DNA of 64,000 nt from Pachypanchax playfairii (GCA_006937955.1 SSNP01000066.1:1596745-1660744), one strand, 5' to 3'. Counted from the stretch's first letter, positions 11,776 to 22,415 are shown. The notes: generated by a model not told the origin, from the sequence alone. Translations and numbers: made by a program.

Positions 11776-13158
11776 TAAAAACGCTGTTTCGCCCTTTTCG
11801 TTTGAGCACAGATATACTCAGTCCATGTCAGATCCTTAGAGATGTGGATGCCCAGGTACTTGAAGCTGTGCACCCTCTCCACTGGAGCTCCATTGATGGT
11901 GAGGGGTTTGTGGTCCTGTTGTCTGCTTCTGAAGTCCACCACCAGCTCCATCGTCTCACTGATGTTCAGCTGGAGGCAGTTTTCCTTACACAGTGCCAGG
12001 TTCTCCACTTCATCCATGTAGGCTGACTCATCGTTGTTGGAGATGAAGCCCAGCACCACCGTGTCGTCAGCAAACTTAACGATGGCGTTGGAGTCATGCA
12101 TGGCCACACAGTCAGAAGTGTAGAGAGAGTACAACAGTGGAGAGAGAACACATCTCTGTGGAGCACCTGTGTTGATGGTGATGCTGCTGGAGGTTCACCT
12201 GCCCACCCTCACCACTCGAGATCTGTCCGTGTGGCAGTCCAACACCCAGGCACACAAGCGTTTGTTGAGTCCTAGATCTCTCAGCTTTGTGAACAGTCTG
12301 TTAGGCACTGTTGTGTTGAAAGCTGAGCTGTAGTCCATGAACAGCAATCTCACATAGTTACCCTGCTTCATGTCCACGTGGCTGAGAGTGGTGTGCAGGA
12401 CGTGGGAGATGGCATCCTCTGTGGATCTGTTGGGGCGGTAGGCAAACTGCAGCGGATCTATGGAGCTGGGGATGAAGGAGGAGATCATGTTTTTTAGCAG
12501 ATCCTCAAATACCTTCATGACCACCGATGTCAGTGCAACAAGCCGGAAGTCATTCAGGCATGAGGGTTTGTTGGTCTTGGGCACGGGGACAATGGTGGAT
12601 CTGTTGAAGCACGCCGGGACCACAGACTTTGCCAGGGACTCATTAAAGATGCAGATGAACACACCTGACAGTTGGTCGGCACAGCAGAGCAGCAAGCGCC
12701 CAGAAATGCCGTCTGGACCTGCTGCTTTCCTGGTGTTCACGGTCCTCCGCGTAGAATGCGTTCAGCTCATTGGTGAATGCAAAGTCTGCGACGATCGTCG
12801 TGGTGTTTTTAACCTTGTAGTTTGTGATTGTGCGGAATCCATGCCACATGCGGCGTGTGTCAACCTGGTGGAAGTGCGATTTAGTTTGCTGTCGGAACCG
12901 GCCCTTAGCTTTCCTCACCGCTCGCCTGACGCCATAAGAAGCCGCTTTATATGCTCCCATATCGCTGCTGATGAGAGCAGCGTTATAAGCAGCGGTCCGG
13001 GCGTTCACAGCATCACAGATCGATCGGTCTACCCAAGGCTTCTGGTTCAAAAAAGATTTGAACCTCACTGTCAGGACGGCTTCATTTGCAAGCGTTCTAA
13101 CGAAGCTAACTGCTACATCCGCAAACTCGTTAATGTCTTCTGCGCAGGCTCGGAACAT
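11775..13158 (-). pseudogene. LINE linker and reverse transcriptase, frameshifted
   Basis: The 13158-12643 frame gives the linker (SFLNQKPWVDRSICDAVNAR, WHGFRTITNYK). The frame ending at 12195 gives RT motifs KAAGPDGISGR, DFRLVALTSVVMKVFEDLL, DPLQFAYRPNRSTEDAI and LLFMDYSSAFNT, the Rex1/L2-like group. The frame 12134-11775 gives the catalytic-site neighbourhood IVKFADDTVVLGFIS (FADD) and FKYLGIHISKDLTW. The three frames need at least two shifts, and the C-terminus is missing. Confidence 0.7.
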
Positions 13159-13166
13159 TTCCCAGT

Positions 13167-13925
13167 CTACGTCATCGACAAGTCTTGCAGCATAGCCTCT
13201 AATTGAGCAGACGAGCGTTGCACCTCCCTCATGACCGGAGCTTCACGACGAAAGCTTTGTTGATATTCCGGTATGAGGAGAATGGAGTTGTGATCTAATT
13301 TCCCGAATGCTGGATGGGAAACAGATTTGTAGCTTTGCTTGTACGGTGTGTAACAGTGGTCCAGTATGTTGAGTCCCCTCGTCGGACATGTAACATGTTG
13401 GTGAAAGTTCGGCATTACTTGTCTGAGGTTCGCTTTATTAAAGTCTCCTGGTACAATGAGCGCTGCGTCCGGGTGTATGTTTTGGACCCCACTCAGCACA
13501 TCATGTAGTTCAGACAAAGCCGTACCTGTGTCCGCGAGGGGTGGGATATAGACCGCCGTGGCAATGACCAAGTTGAACTCGTGTGGCAGATATTCCAAAT
13601 GAGGCGAGCAGCCACTGGAGAGAATGGAAACATTCCTGGCATCACACCACTTGCTGTTAACCATGAAACACACACCTCCACCTTTAGTTTTGTTAGTTTC
13701 TGCAGTCCTGTCCATGCGGAACACAGAGAATGAGTCCAATGGGGTAACGACTGGGTCCGGCACGGGGGGGGTCAGCCATGTTTCTGTAAAGCACAGAAGA
13801 TTACAATCCCTGATATCTCGCTGGAAAGTAACTCTGGCTCTGAGGTCATCAAGTTTATTCTCCAGTGACTGTACATTAGCCAGCAGGATACTCAGCAGAG
13901 GGGTGCGATGAGCTTGCTCTCTCAT
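13167..13925 (-). pseudogene. LINE endonuclease domain
   Basis: Reads LLANVQSLENKLDDLRARV then LLCFTETWLTPPVPD (metal-binding E in the TETWL motif), VCFMVNSKWC, and PGDFNKANL-type and LDHCYT motifs typical of the exonuclease-endonuclease-phosphatase domain of fish LINEs. It is open for 252 residues. The usual H in the SDH motif appears as KLDHNSIL. It nicks target DNA in the family. This copy is disconnected from its RT by a stop and frame change at about 13160. Confidence 0.7.
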
Positions 13926-14183
13926 TCTGTTGCGGACGCCGCCGCATTTGCCACGGTGCTTCTTTGTTCTTCGCCAAGGGTTAGCGTCGCGTTCATTGTT
14001 GTTGTCTGAGCAGTGTAGTATCTCAGAGGGCCACGATGGGTCAAGCTTAAAGTGGTAGAAATAAGCGCCAAGATTTAAATTCCTATCTCCAGTAGTGTTC
14101 TACTGTCATAGGTCACCAAACCTGAGGTACTATTAGTGAATAAAAGTAAAATAAATAAATAGAGAAAGAAAAAAGCACACAAT

Positions 14184-14690
14184 TTGTACGGAGCGATCAG
14201 GAAGGCGTCTGGACGTGGCCGCGCCATACCAGAAAATGAAGAGGCAACACTTAAGGCAAGAAAAGAGGAGTTGGAGCTCGGAACCGCTATTGCTATGGCT
14301 GATGCAAAGCTCGAAGTGCTAGCTGTAAAGGAGCCAGCTCAAAGCACTAGTGCAGGACTTATAGATGGAATGGCTGCTAACACAAATGCTGCAAATCAAG
14401 GTAGTGAAGTCAGCTTCAGATCTGTGCAGTCAAATATGAGAGATTTCCATGAAAGCAGAAGGCCATGTGTAAAGCAAAATACTGAAGGTCAAATGAGTTC
14501 AAACAGAATGAGCAGAGCCCCTCAGTCAGATTCAAGTTTACATGGACAACACAGTACAGGACAGAACAAAGTTGCTGAAATTGGAGATTTACTGAGCTGA
14601 TGCAGCATCAAAATTAGATCACAGAGCTCCTACTGAAGCAACAGAAAGTATCTTCTCTCCCACGATTGGATGTGCCTATTTTTGATTAAA
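14184..14690 (+). pseudogene. BEL/Pao gag, middle part
   Basis: The frame gives an acidic helical segment (ATLKARKEELELGTAIAMAD), continues to a stop at 14598, and in the next frame to LLKQQKVSSLPRLDVPIFD. That last motif normally opens the conserved BEL domain (DUF1759). There the frame meets the tail of the next LINE. The domain body expected after PIFD is not present on the far side (19273), so some BEL sequence was lost at this junction. Confidence 0.5.
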
Positions 14691-14720
14691 TGAATGAAAT
14701 GAAATGAAAATGAAATGAAA
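14691..14720 (-). repeat. LINE tail microsatellite (ATTTC)n
   Basis: AAATG/GAAAT units terminate the LINE 3' UTR, as in fish Rex1-type elements. Confidence 0.65.
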
Positions 14721-15159
14721 AATACTTTATTTATCCCAGAAGGGAAATTCAACTTTGTGGTAGTTTTTTTTTTTTTGTCCAACAATAAAAACAATAATGA
14801 AGACAATAATATAATAATAACGATCAAGGTCTGTTCTTGTGGAGGCTAATGGCTGCAGGCAGGAATGATCTTTTGTATTTTTCGGTCTTGCATCGGACCT
14901 GAAGAAGCCTCTCACTGAACACACTCTGTTGTTTGATCACTGTGTTGTGCAGAGGGTGAGAAGAGTCCTCCATCATCTTCATCAGCTTGTCCAGCATTAT
15001 TTTTTGTACAATCAGCTCCAGCGGCTCCAGAGATACTCCCAGCACAGATCCAGCTTTCCTGATCAGTTTGTTGATTCTCTTCAAGTCTCTGGTTCTGATG
15101 CTGCTGCCCCAGCAGATGGCTGTAAATTGTGATTGTGATTGCACTTTCCACAACAGATC
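14691..15159 (-). pseudogene. LINE 3' end, part split from 18.4-19.3 kb
   Basis: The minus strand encodes the C-terminal LINE domain: RSVVESAITI, then LLGQQHQNQR, LKRINKLIRKAGSVLG, KMMEDSSHPLHNTV, SERLLQVRCKTEKYKRS and FLPAAI. This is followed by a 3' UTR with TTTCCCTTCTGGGATAAAT and a tail of ATTTC units at 14691-14720. The coding frame joins exactly to the fragment ending at 18376 once the Tc1 pair and one TA are ignored. Confidence 0.75.
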
Positions 15160-15161
15160 TA

Positions 15162-16764
15162 CAGTGGGGCAAAAAAGTATTTAGTCAGCCACCAATTGTG
15201 TAAGTTCTCCCACTTAAAAAGATCAGAGAGGCCTGTAATTTTCATCATAGGTATACCTCAACTATGAGACACAAAATGAGGGAAAAAAAATCCAGAAAAT
15301 CACATTGTCTGATTTTTAAAGAATTTATTTGCAAATTATGGTGGAAAATAAGTATTTGGTCACCTACAAATAAGTAAGATTTCTGGCTTTCACAGACCTG
15401 TAACTTCTTTAAGAGGCTCCTCGGTCCTCCACTCGTTACCTGTATTAATGGCACCTGTGTGAACTCGTTATCAGTATAAAAGACACCTGTCCACAACCTC
15501 AAACAGTCACGCTCCAAACTCCACTATGGCCAAGACCAAAGAGCTGTCAAAGGACACCAGAAACAAAATTGTAGACCTTCACCAGGCTGGGAAGACTGAA
15601 TCTGCAATAGGTAAGCAGCTTGGTGTGAAGAAATCAACTGTGGGAGCAATTATTAGAAAATGGAAGACATACAAGACCACTGATAATCTCCCTCAATCTG
15701 GGGCTCCACGCAAGATCTCACCCCGTGGGGTCAAAATGATCACAAGAACGGTGAGCAAAAATCCCAGAACCACACGGAGGGACCTAGTGAATGACCTGCA
15801 GAGAGCTGGGACCAAAGTAACAAAGGCTACCATCAGTAACACACTACGCCGCCAGGGACTCAAATCCTGCGGTGCCAGACGTGTCCCCCTGCTGAAGCCA
15901 GGACATGTCCAGGCCCGTCTGCGGTTTGCTAGAGAGCATTTGGATGATCCAGAAGAGGATTGGGAGAACATCATATGGTCAGATGAAACCAAAATAGAAC
16001 TTTTTGGTAGAAATTCAACTTGTCGTGTTTGGAGGGGAAAGAATGCTGAGTTGGATCCAAAGAACACCATACCTACTGTAAAGCATGGGGGTGGAAACAT
16101 CATGCTTTGGGGCTGTTTTTCTGCAAGGGGACCAGGACGACTGATCCGTGTAAAGGAAAGAATGAATGGGGCCATGTATCGTAAGATTTTGAGTGAAAAC
16201 CTCCTTCCATCAGCAAGGGCATTGAAAATGAGACGTGGCTGGGTCTTTCAGCATGACAATGATCCCAAACACACCGCCCGGGCAACGAAGGAGTGGCTTC
16301 GTAAGAAGCATTTCAAGGTCCTGGAGTGGCCTAGCCAGTCTCCAGATCTCAACCCCATAGAAAATCTCTGGAGGGAGTTGAAAGTCCGTGTTGCCCAGCG
16401 TCAGCCCCAAAACATCACTGCTCTAGAGGAGATCTGCATGGAGGAATGGGCCAAAATACCAGCAACAGTGTGTGAAAACCTTGTGAAGACTTACAGAAAA
16501 CGTTTGACCTCTGTCATTGCCAACAAAGGCTATATAACAAAGTATTGAGATTAACTTTTGTTATTGACCAAATACTTATTTTCCACCATAATTTGCAAAT
16601 AAATTCTTTAAAAATCAGACAATGTGATTTTCTGGATTTTTTTTCCTCATTTTGTCTCTCATAGTTGAGGTATACCTATGATGAAAATTACAGGCCTCTC
16701 TGATCTTTTTAAGTGGGAGAACTTACACAATTGGTGGCTGACTAAATACTTTTTTGCCCCACTG
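15162..16764 (+). mobile_element. complete Tc1-like transposon, copy 1
   Basis: Ends are CAGTGGGGCAAAAAAGTATT and its inverse, flanked by TA. Terminal inverted repeats are about 200 bases long, bounding one transposase gene. It is inserted in the LINE at 14.7-19.3 kb, together with copy 2. Confidence 0.95.
15526..16548 (+). CDS. Tc1-like transposase, 340 aa, open
   Basis: Full-length single-exon transposase that cuts and pastes the element at TA sites. Residues 1-50 form the first helix-turn-helix (KSTVGAIIRKW). The hook region at 55-63 reads LPQSGAPRK, where copies 2 and 3 have LPRSGAPRK (R57Q here). A second HTH lies at about 65-115. The DD34E triad is D153 (WSDETK), D244 (FQHDNDPKH) and E279 (SPDLNPIENLW). 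The bipartite Lys/Arg stretches are intact. Position 116 is G (S in the other two copies). The ATG follows directly the left repeat and a TATAAAAG at about 15475. No stop or frameshift is present; activity is not shown. Confidence 0.93.
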   Translation: MAKTKELSKDTRNKIVDLHQAGKTESAIGKQLGVKKSTVGAIIRKWKTYKTTDNLPQSGAPRKISPRGVKMITRTVSKNPRTTRRDLVNDLQRAGTKVTKATISNTLRRQGLKSCGARRVPLLKPGHVQARLRFAREHLDDPEEDWENIIWSDETKIELFGRNSTCRVWRGKNAELDPKNTIPTVKHGGGNIMLWGCFSARGPGRLIRVKERMNGAMYRKILSENLLPSARALKMRRGWVFQHDNDPKHTARATKEWLRKKHFKVLEWPSQSPDLNPIENLWRELKVRVAQRQPQNITALEEICMEEWAKIPATVCENLVKTYRKRLTSVIANKGYITKY

Positions 16765-16771
16765 TATNATA
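16765..16771. other. junction between two Tc1 elements, with N
   Basis: TATNATA separates the right end of copy 1 from the left end of copy 2. Each element keeps its TA. The N at 16768 shows the assembly was unresolved here. Confidence 0.8.
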
Positions 16772-18373
16772 CAGTGGGGCAAAAAAGTATTTAGTCAGCC
16801 ACCAATTGTGTAAGTTCTCCCACTTAAAAAGATCAGAGAGGCCTGTAATTTTCATCATAGGTATACCTCAACTATGAGAGACAAAATGAGGAAAAAAAAT
16901 CCAGAAAATCACATTGTCTGATTTTTAAAGAATTTATTTGCAAATTATGGTGGAAAATAAGTATTTGGTCAATAACAAAAGTTAATCTCAATACTTTGTT
17001 ATATAGCCTTTGTTGGCAATGACAGAGGTCAAACGTTTTCTGTAAGTCTTCACAAGGTTTTCACACACTGTTGCTGGTATTTTGGCCCATTCCTCCATGC
17101 AGATCTCCTCTAGAGCAGTGATGTTTTGGGGCTGACGCTGGGCAACACGGACTTTCAACTCCCTCCAGAGATTTTCTATGGGGTTGAGATCTGGAGACTG
17201 GCTAGGCCACTCCAGGACCTTGAAATGCTTCTTACGAAGCCACTCCTTCGTTGCCCGGGCGGTGTGTTTGGGATCATTGTCATGCTGAAAGACCCAGCCA
17301 CGTCTCATTTTCAATGCCCTTGCTGATGGAAGGAGGTTTTCACTCAAAATCTTACGATACATGGCCCCATTCATTCTTTCCTTTACACGGATCAGTCGTC
17401 CTGGTCCCCTTGCAGAAAAACAGCCCCAAAGCATGATGTTTCCACCCCCATGCTTTACAGTAGGTATGGTGTTCTTTGGATCCAACTCAGCATTCTTTCC
17501 CCTCCAAACACGACAAGTTGAGTTTCTACCAAAAAGTTCTATTTTGGTTTCATCTGACCATATGATGTTCTCCCAATCCTCTTCTGGATCATCCAAATGC
17601 TCTCTAGCAAACCGCAGACGGGCCTGGACGTGTCCTGGCTTCAGCAGGGGGACACGTCTGGCACTGCAGGATTTGAGTCCCTGGCGGCGTAGTGTGTTAC
17701 TGATGGTAGCCTTTGTTACTTTGGTCCCAGCTCTCTGCAGGTCATTCACTAGGTCCCTCCGTGTGGTTCTGGGATTTTTGCTCACCGTTCTTGTGATCAT
17801 TTTGACCCCACGGGGTGAGATCTTGCGTGGAGCCCCAGATCGAGGGAGATTATCAGTGGTCTTGTATGTCTTCCATTTTCTAATAATTGCTCCCACAGTT
17901 GATTTCTTCACACCAAGCTGCTTACCTATTGCAGATTCAGTCTTCCCAGCCTGGTGAAGGTCTACAATTTTGTTTCTGGTGTCCTTTGACAGCTCTTTGG
18001 TCTTGGCCATAGTGGAGTTTGGAGCGTGACTGTTTGAGGTTGTGGACAGGTGTCTTTTATACTGATAACGAGTTCACACAGGTGCCATTAATACAGGTAA
18101 CGAGTGGAGGACCGAGGAGCCTCTTAAAGAAGTTACAGGTCTGTGAAAGCCAGAAATCTTACTTGTTTGTAGGTGACCAAATACTTATTTTCCACCATAA
18201 TTTGCAAATAAATTCTTTAAAAATCAGACAATGTGATTTTCTGGATTTTTTTTCCTCATTTTGTCTCTCATAGTTGAGGTATACCTATGATGAAAATTAC
18301 AGGCCTCTCTGATCTTTTTAAGTGGGAGAACTTACACAATTGGTGGCTGACTAAATACTTCTTTGCCCCACTG
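16772..18373 (-). mobile_element. complete Tc1-like transposon, copy 2 (inverted)
   Basis: Same ends and length as copy 1 but opposite orientation, so the two form a 3.2 kb inverted repeat with converging genes. Flanking TA at 18374-18375. The LINE frame continues beyond it. Confidence 0.95.
16988..18010 (-). CDS. Tc1-like transposase, 340 aa, open
   Basis: Differs from copy 1 at R57 and S116 and from copy 3 at R136. It has the complete HTH domains, hook LPRSGAPRK and DD34E triad (D153, D244, E279). Among the three copies this one has the residue found in a majority at all three variable positions. It is transcribed towards copy 1. Confidence 0.93.
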   Translation of the reverse strand: MAKTKELSKDTRNKIVDLHQAGKTESAIGKQLGVKKSTVGAIIRKWKTYKTTDNLPRSGAPRKISPRGVKMITRTVSKNPRTTRRDLVNDLQRAGTKVTKATISNTLRRQGLKSCSARRVPLLKPGHVQARLRFAREHLDDPEEDWENIIWSDETKIELFGRNSTCRVWRGKNAELDPKNTIPTVKHGGGNIMLWGCFSARGPGRLIRVKERMNGAMYRKILSENLLPSARALKMRRGWVFQHDNDPKHTARATKEWLRKKHFKVLEWPSQSPDLNPIENLWRELKVRVAQRQPQNITALEEICMEEWAKIPATVCENLVKTYRKRLTSVIANKGYITKY

Positions 18374-18375
18374 TA

Positions 18376-19272
18376 TAGAAGATTTGCAACATCTTGGTGC
18401 AGACATTAAAAGATCTCAGCTTCCTTAAGAAGTAGAGTCTGCTCTGACCTTTCTTGTAGATGTATTCTATGTTGCATTTCCACTCTAGTCTGTTGTCCAG
18501 CTGAACTCCAAGGTACTTGTATTCCTCCACCACCTCTACCTCCTCTCCTAGGATGGAAATACTGCTGTGTTGATTCTTTCTCCTCCTGAAGTCAACAATC
18601 ATCTCCTTAGTTTTGCTGGTATTTAAAACGAGATGATTGTTTACCGCACCATTTCACAAACTGACTGACCAGTTCTCTATACTCAGCTTCTTGTCCCTCA
18701 CTGATGCACCCAACAACTGCAGAGTCATCAGAGTATTTCTGCAGATGACAGGACTCAGAGTTGTACTGGAAGTCAGAGGTGTACATCGTGAAGAGAAATG
18801 GTGAGAGTACAGTTCCTTGTGGCGCTCCAGTGCAGCTGACCTCCATCTCAGACACACAACCTTTCAGTCTCACAAACTGTGGTCTGTTTGTGAGGTAGTC
18901 ATAAATCCAGGAGGTTGTGGAGGAATCCACCTGGAATTTATGGAGCTTCTCACATAACAAAGCAGGCTGAATTGTGTTAAAAGCACTTGAGAAGTCTAAG
19001 AACATGACCCTCAAAGTGCTGCCTGATTGGTCCAGATGAGAGTGTGCTCTGTGAAGCAGGTAGATGATGGCATCTTCAACCCCAAGCCCATTACGGTATG
19101 CAAACTGTAATGGGTCCTGAAAGGTGCTGACCTGCTTGTTGAGGTGAGCCAGTAAGAGTCTCTCCAGGACTTTCATGACGTGAGATGTCAGGGCAACTGG
19201 TCTGTACTCGTTTGGTTCAGCTGGTTGTGGTTTTTTAGGTACTGAAACAAGGCAGGATGTTTTCCACAGCAC
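18376..19272 (-). pseudogene. LINE reverse transcriptase, 5'-truncated part
   Basis: The minus strand from 19272 encodes NEYRPVALTSHVMKVLERLL, DPLQFAYRNGLGVEDAI, VMFLDFSSAFNTI, YDYLTNRPQFVRLKG, GAPQGTVLSPFLFTMYTSDF and LQKYSDDSAVVG (YSDD in place of the usual YADD). It shifts frame near 18605 and continues with MIVDFRRRK, EYKYLGVQLD and FLRKLRSFNVC to the Tc1 insertion. The endonuclease is missing (5' truncation) and BEL sequence starts at 19273. Confidence 0.8.
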
Positions 19273-20165
19273 ATGAGGGCTAGGTTTGCAGATTTGGTCA
19301 GTTTTGTGGACAAGCAGGCAAGAATTGCTTCACATCCGCTGTTTGGCAACATACAAGAGCCTGTGTCATTCAAGGATGTAAAAAAGCCTAACCTGAGAAA
19401 GGAAAGTGTTACCAGAGTAAGGGAAAAGAAAAACATCTTTGCTGTGGATGTAACACCTGTGTCAAGAAACACAGAGCAGGTAAAAAGGGCTAAAGAGGAC
19501 AGCAGCTATACCAACAAAAAACAGTGTATCTTCTGTCAGAAAGTAGGTCATAACCTTGATTCTTGTAAATTCCTGAGACAAAAACCTCACAGGGATAAAC
19601 TTGAGTTTCTCAAATCAAAAAATCTGTGCTTTGGATGTTTGTCACAGGGACACCTTAGTAAAGGTTGTCAGCAAAGGCTCACATGTCACACATGTACTCT
19701 GAAGCACCCAACTCTTTTGCATTTTAACAAGGATACATTGTCTCCCTCTGGTGCTGAAAGTGAGAATGACAAGCAACAAGTTCCACATCCGATAAGCACA
19801 ACGGATAGTGAAATGTGTGGTTGCACTGGGGCCGGAGACGTAGCCTGTGCAGTTTCTATTGTACCAGTGAAGGTCAGGTGCATGAGAAGTCATAGAACAG
19901 TTGTAGTATACACATTTTTGGATCCAGGCAGCACCGGAACCTTCTGTACCGAACAGTTGATGGGAGACCTAAAAGTAACAGGAAGGAAGGGCAACATATT
20001 GCTCCGCACTATGGGGAAGGAAGAGTTAATCAACATACATGTTGTCAAGGATCTTGAAGTCAGCAGCTTGGATGGGAACAGGTTTGTGGAGCTCCCCCAA
20101 GTCTTCTCTCAAATGGAGATTCCAGTCAAAAGAGCAAATGTCCCTAAAGAACACGACATAGACAA
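19273..20165 (+). pseudogene. BEL/Pao Gag-Pol fragment: zinc knuckles and protease
   Basis: Open for about 300 residues. ARFADLVSFVDKQARIA opens it. Two CCHC knuckles follow at residues 85-98 (CIFCQKVGHNLDSC) and 119-132 (CFGCLSQGHLSKGC), then a Cys/His cluster CHTCTLKHPTLLH. About 65 residues further is the retropepsin-like region with FLDPGSTGTFC (DPG in place of DSG/DTG). This order is diagnostic of BEL/Pao elements. The reading ends at about 20165 where an oppositely oriented Gypsy element begins. Reverse transcriptase and integrase are absent. Confidence 0.7.
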
Positions 20166-20760
20166 ATACCTGTCTGAAATCATGATACTCCTGTGGAACT
20201 CGGGTGAGATCAGGTATCTCCTCGGAAACTCTCGACTGAGGTAATGATGATCGGGCTAGAGCGGAGTGCAGACACTGCGATAAACATAACAGACTCCAGG
20301 AGTCGATCTTGCCTTTCGTCCAATTGATGTGCGGATTGTGCTTCTGCAGCCATGGATGACCCAACACCACCGGAACCTGCGTAGAGGGGAAAATCAAGAA
20401 GAACAGTTTCTCACGGTGATTCCCAGATATTACCACCTCTAACTCGCAGGTCCGGTGTGTGATGGCTGTGAGAGAGCGGCCATCCAAGGCTGCAACACTG
20501 ACTGGAACCGGCAGCTTCTGTACTAACACCCCGAGCTGCTTGGCGAGAGCAGCGTCGAGGAGGTTCTGTTCACAGCCTGAATCGATGAGCGCTTGAGTCT
20601 GGAAAGAGTCAGTGCAAAGTAATAGCGTTACAGGCAGCGTAAGACGAGAGGATTTTGTCCCTGGGGTCGCCAGACCTCCCAGTGTTACTGGCGACTGAGG
20701 TGGTTTAAACGTTTTTGGCAAGCAGCAATGAAGTGCCCTGTTGTCCCACAGTATAAACAC
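20165..20760 (-). pseudogene. Ty3/Gypsy protease fragment
   Basis: The minus-strand frame has QALIDSGCEQNLLD (active-site DSG), the flap-like VAALDGRSL, and FPSTQVPVVLGHPWLQKHNP followed by an INW motif, the protease-to-RT linker of fish Gypsy elements. It is cut at VPQEYHDFRQVF, just before the RT, by the junction with BEL. It overlaps the gag frame by about 75 bases in another frame. Confidence 0.7.
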
Positions 20761-21725
20761 TCACGTGCTTCCATACGTCTCTGTCTCTCCGTGGGGGTGA
20801 GCCGCGCGTTGCCTAGCTGCATCGGTTCCTCTCCGGTAGCAGCCGGTGCAGCTCTGACCGCAGCCGCGGTCTCTGTGGTGCGCTGACACGCCCGCAGTGG
20901 CGAGCAAGCGCGATGCTCATCCATCATGTACCCAGTCATTCTGTGATCGATCTTAGTTGCAAGGTTAATTAATTCTTCTACAGACTGGGGCTCATCTCTG
21001 TGGAGTAACTGCTCCCGTACTGGCTTATTAAGCGCGCCCAGAAACGCTCCCTTGAGCGCAGGCGTGTTCCAGCCAGACTCGGCAGCTAGAGTTCTAAAGT
21101 CCACAGCGAAGTCAGCTACTGACTTCTTACCTTGCTGGAGGTGACGGAGTTGGTAGGTGATCTCAGTCTCGGATTTGCGGTATGTGAAAGTCTGCTCGAA
21201 ATCCTTGATGAATGCTTCTAAAGGAGTGCGGAGAATGAGAGAGTAGCTGTATTTGGCCTCCGCCCATCGAAGTGCGTGTCCTCTTAGTAGGCCGATAATA
21301 TGGGCGATCTTTGAAGCATCATCAGGGAAAGACTGGGGAGAACGACAGAAAATTAACGAACACTGTAGCAGGAATCCGGAACCTTTACTTGCCTCTCCCG
21401 CATAAGCCTCCGGATTAGGCAGCGAAACGTTGCGCACGGCGGCGCACGCCAGTGGAGCCGGAGGATCTGGCTCCGGTGGAGCAGCGACCTGCTGTGGAGG
21501 AGGCTGGGAGAGAACAGAGAGCTGGTTATTTACTGTCTGCAGGAGGCCCGCAATTTCTTCTAGGCGCTGGTGATTGTACTGTTGTCGCTCGCACAGAGAA
21601 TTTAGCATGGTCTCGTGGCGAGCGAGAAGCTCAGGAGTTCCAACTGGGAACTGTCTGGCTGAGTCCGCGGGGTCTGACTGGCCTGGTTGTTCTGTCACGG
21701 GCTCAGTGATTTTGTTGACCCACAT
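20685..21725 (-). pseudogene. Ty3/Gypsy gag
   Basis: Open frame on the minus strand. It has an N-terminal coiled segment (LARHETMLNSLCERQQYNHQ), a retrotransposon-gag domain in the middle (DDASKIAHIIGLLRGHALRW, FIKDFEQTF, YQLRHLQQGKKSVADFAVDF) and a C-terminal CCHC knuckle CLYCGTTGHFIAAC. It begins immediately inside the LTR. The usual start codon before DPADSA appears altered, so the annotated start is only the open-frame limit. The rest of the element is lost. Confidence 0.75.
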
Positions 21726-22415
21726 TGCAGGACTCAGACAGCGATTCAGGTGCAAAAGTGAAAGGTTTATTTACAATGCAGGGTGTTATATATACAGTGC
21801 AGTGAATGTGCTCGGTGATCTGGTGCGCCAGGAAGATTCTCAGCACTGTAATGGAGACGAGAGTTAGTCTTGGAGTCACTGTGACAGGTAGAGAGATCTT
21901 GCACAAGCAGATGCTGACACTCACGGAAGGAGGTAGGTGATCACACGTGAGAGGAGGGCAGGTCCAGTGCGGTGCTGTGCAGGGAGAGGGTGAGTCCAGG
22001 ATGGAGGAGCCCAGGTGGTGAAAACGCAGGAGGGAGACAGATCGGGCTTCAGGCGATCAGACGCTGGACACAGATGTGCTCTCGGAATCATGAGGAGCAG
22101 GGTGAACAATCCTGAGAAGAACAGGTTAGTTGCACACAGAAATCCAACAGGCGTTTTGTCACAAGGAATATAAATCTTTCTCGGAATCACTCGGAATTAA
22201 TCTCAAAGATTTGGCACAAGGGAAGCTACCATTCAGGTCAACAACCAGGCGCTGAATGAACGGCTGCGTCTGGCTTAAGTAGCACCCTGCTCCTCATCAG
22301 CGCTGATCGCCGCCAGGTGTAGACAATCTGCCTCACGCTCCAGCGTAGCTCCTCCTGCAGACAATTGACTCACCCCACACAGAAAATACAGCACACACAG
22401 ACACTGAACCTGACA
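21726..22415 (-). mobile_element. 5' LTR of the Gypsy element
   Basis: Minus strand: starts TGTCAGGTTCAGTG at 22415, has AATAAA at about 21770, and ends GAGTCCTGCA at 21726, directly before the gag leader (CCGTGACAGAACA). The layout parallels the LTR at 2010-2372. Confidence 0.55.

Larger units (their letters stand above)
11775..14055 (-). mobile_element. non-LTR retrotransposon (LINE), truncated, inserted in BEL gag
   Basis: The minus strand encodes, in order, an apurinic-type endonuclease (13925 to 13167), the linker (13158 to 12643), a reverse transcriptase (12740 to 12195) and its C-terminal part (12134 to 11775). The frame changes between blocks. The 3' end stops abruptly at TKRAKQRF without the usual C-terminal domain or tail. 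BEL gag flanks it on both sides in the opposite orientation. Confidence 0.75.

Noticed and set aside
15693..16410. Antisense frames inside the Tc1 transposases (also near 17126-17957 and 31530-32361)
   Set aside because: They recur identically in each copy as shadows of the transposase and have no domain of their own.
20026..20164. Gypsy frame continuing below 20165
   Set aside because: The open frame continues by chance into antisense of the BEL frame; the Gypsy-like motif ends at RQVF.
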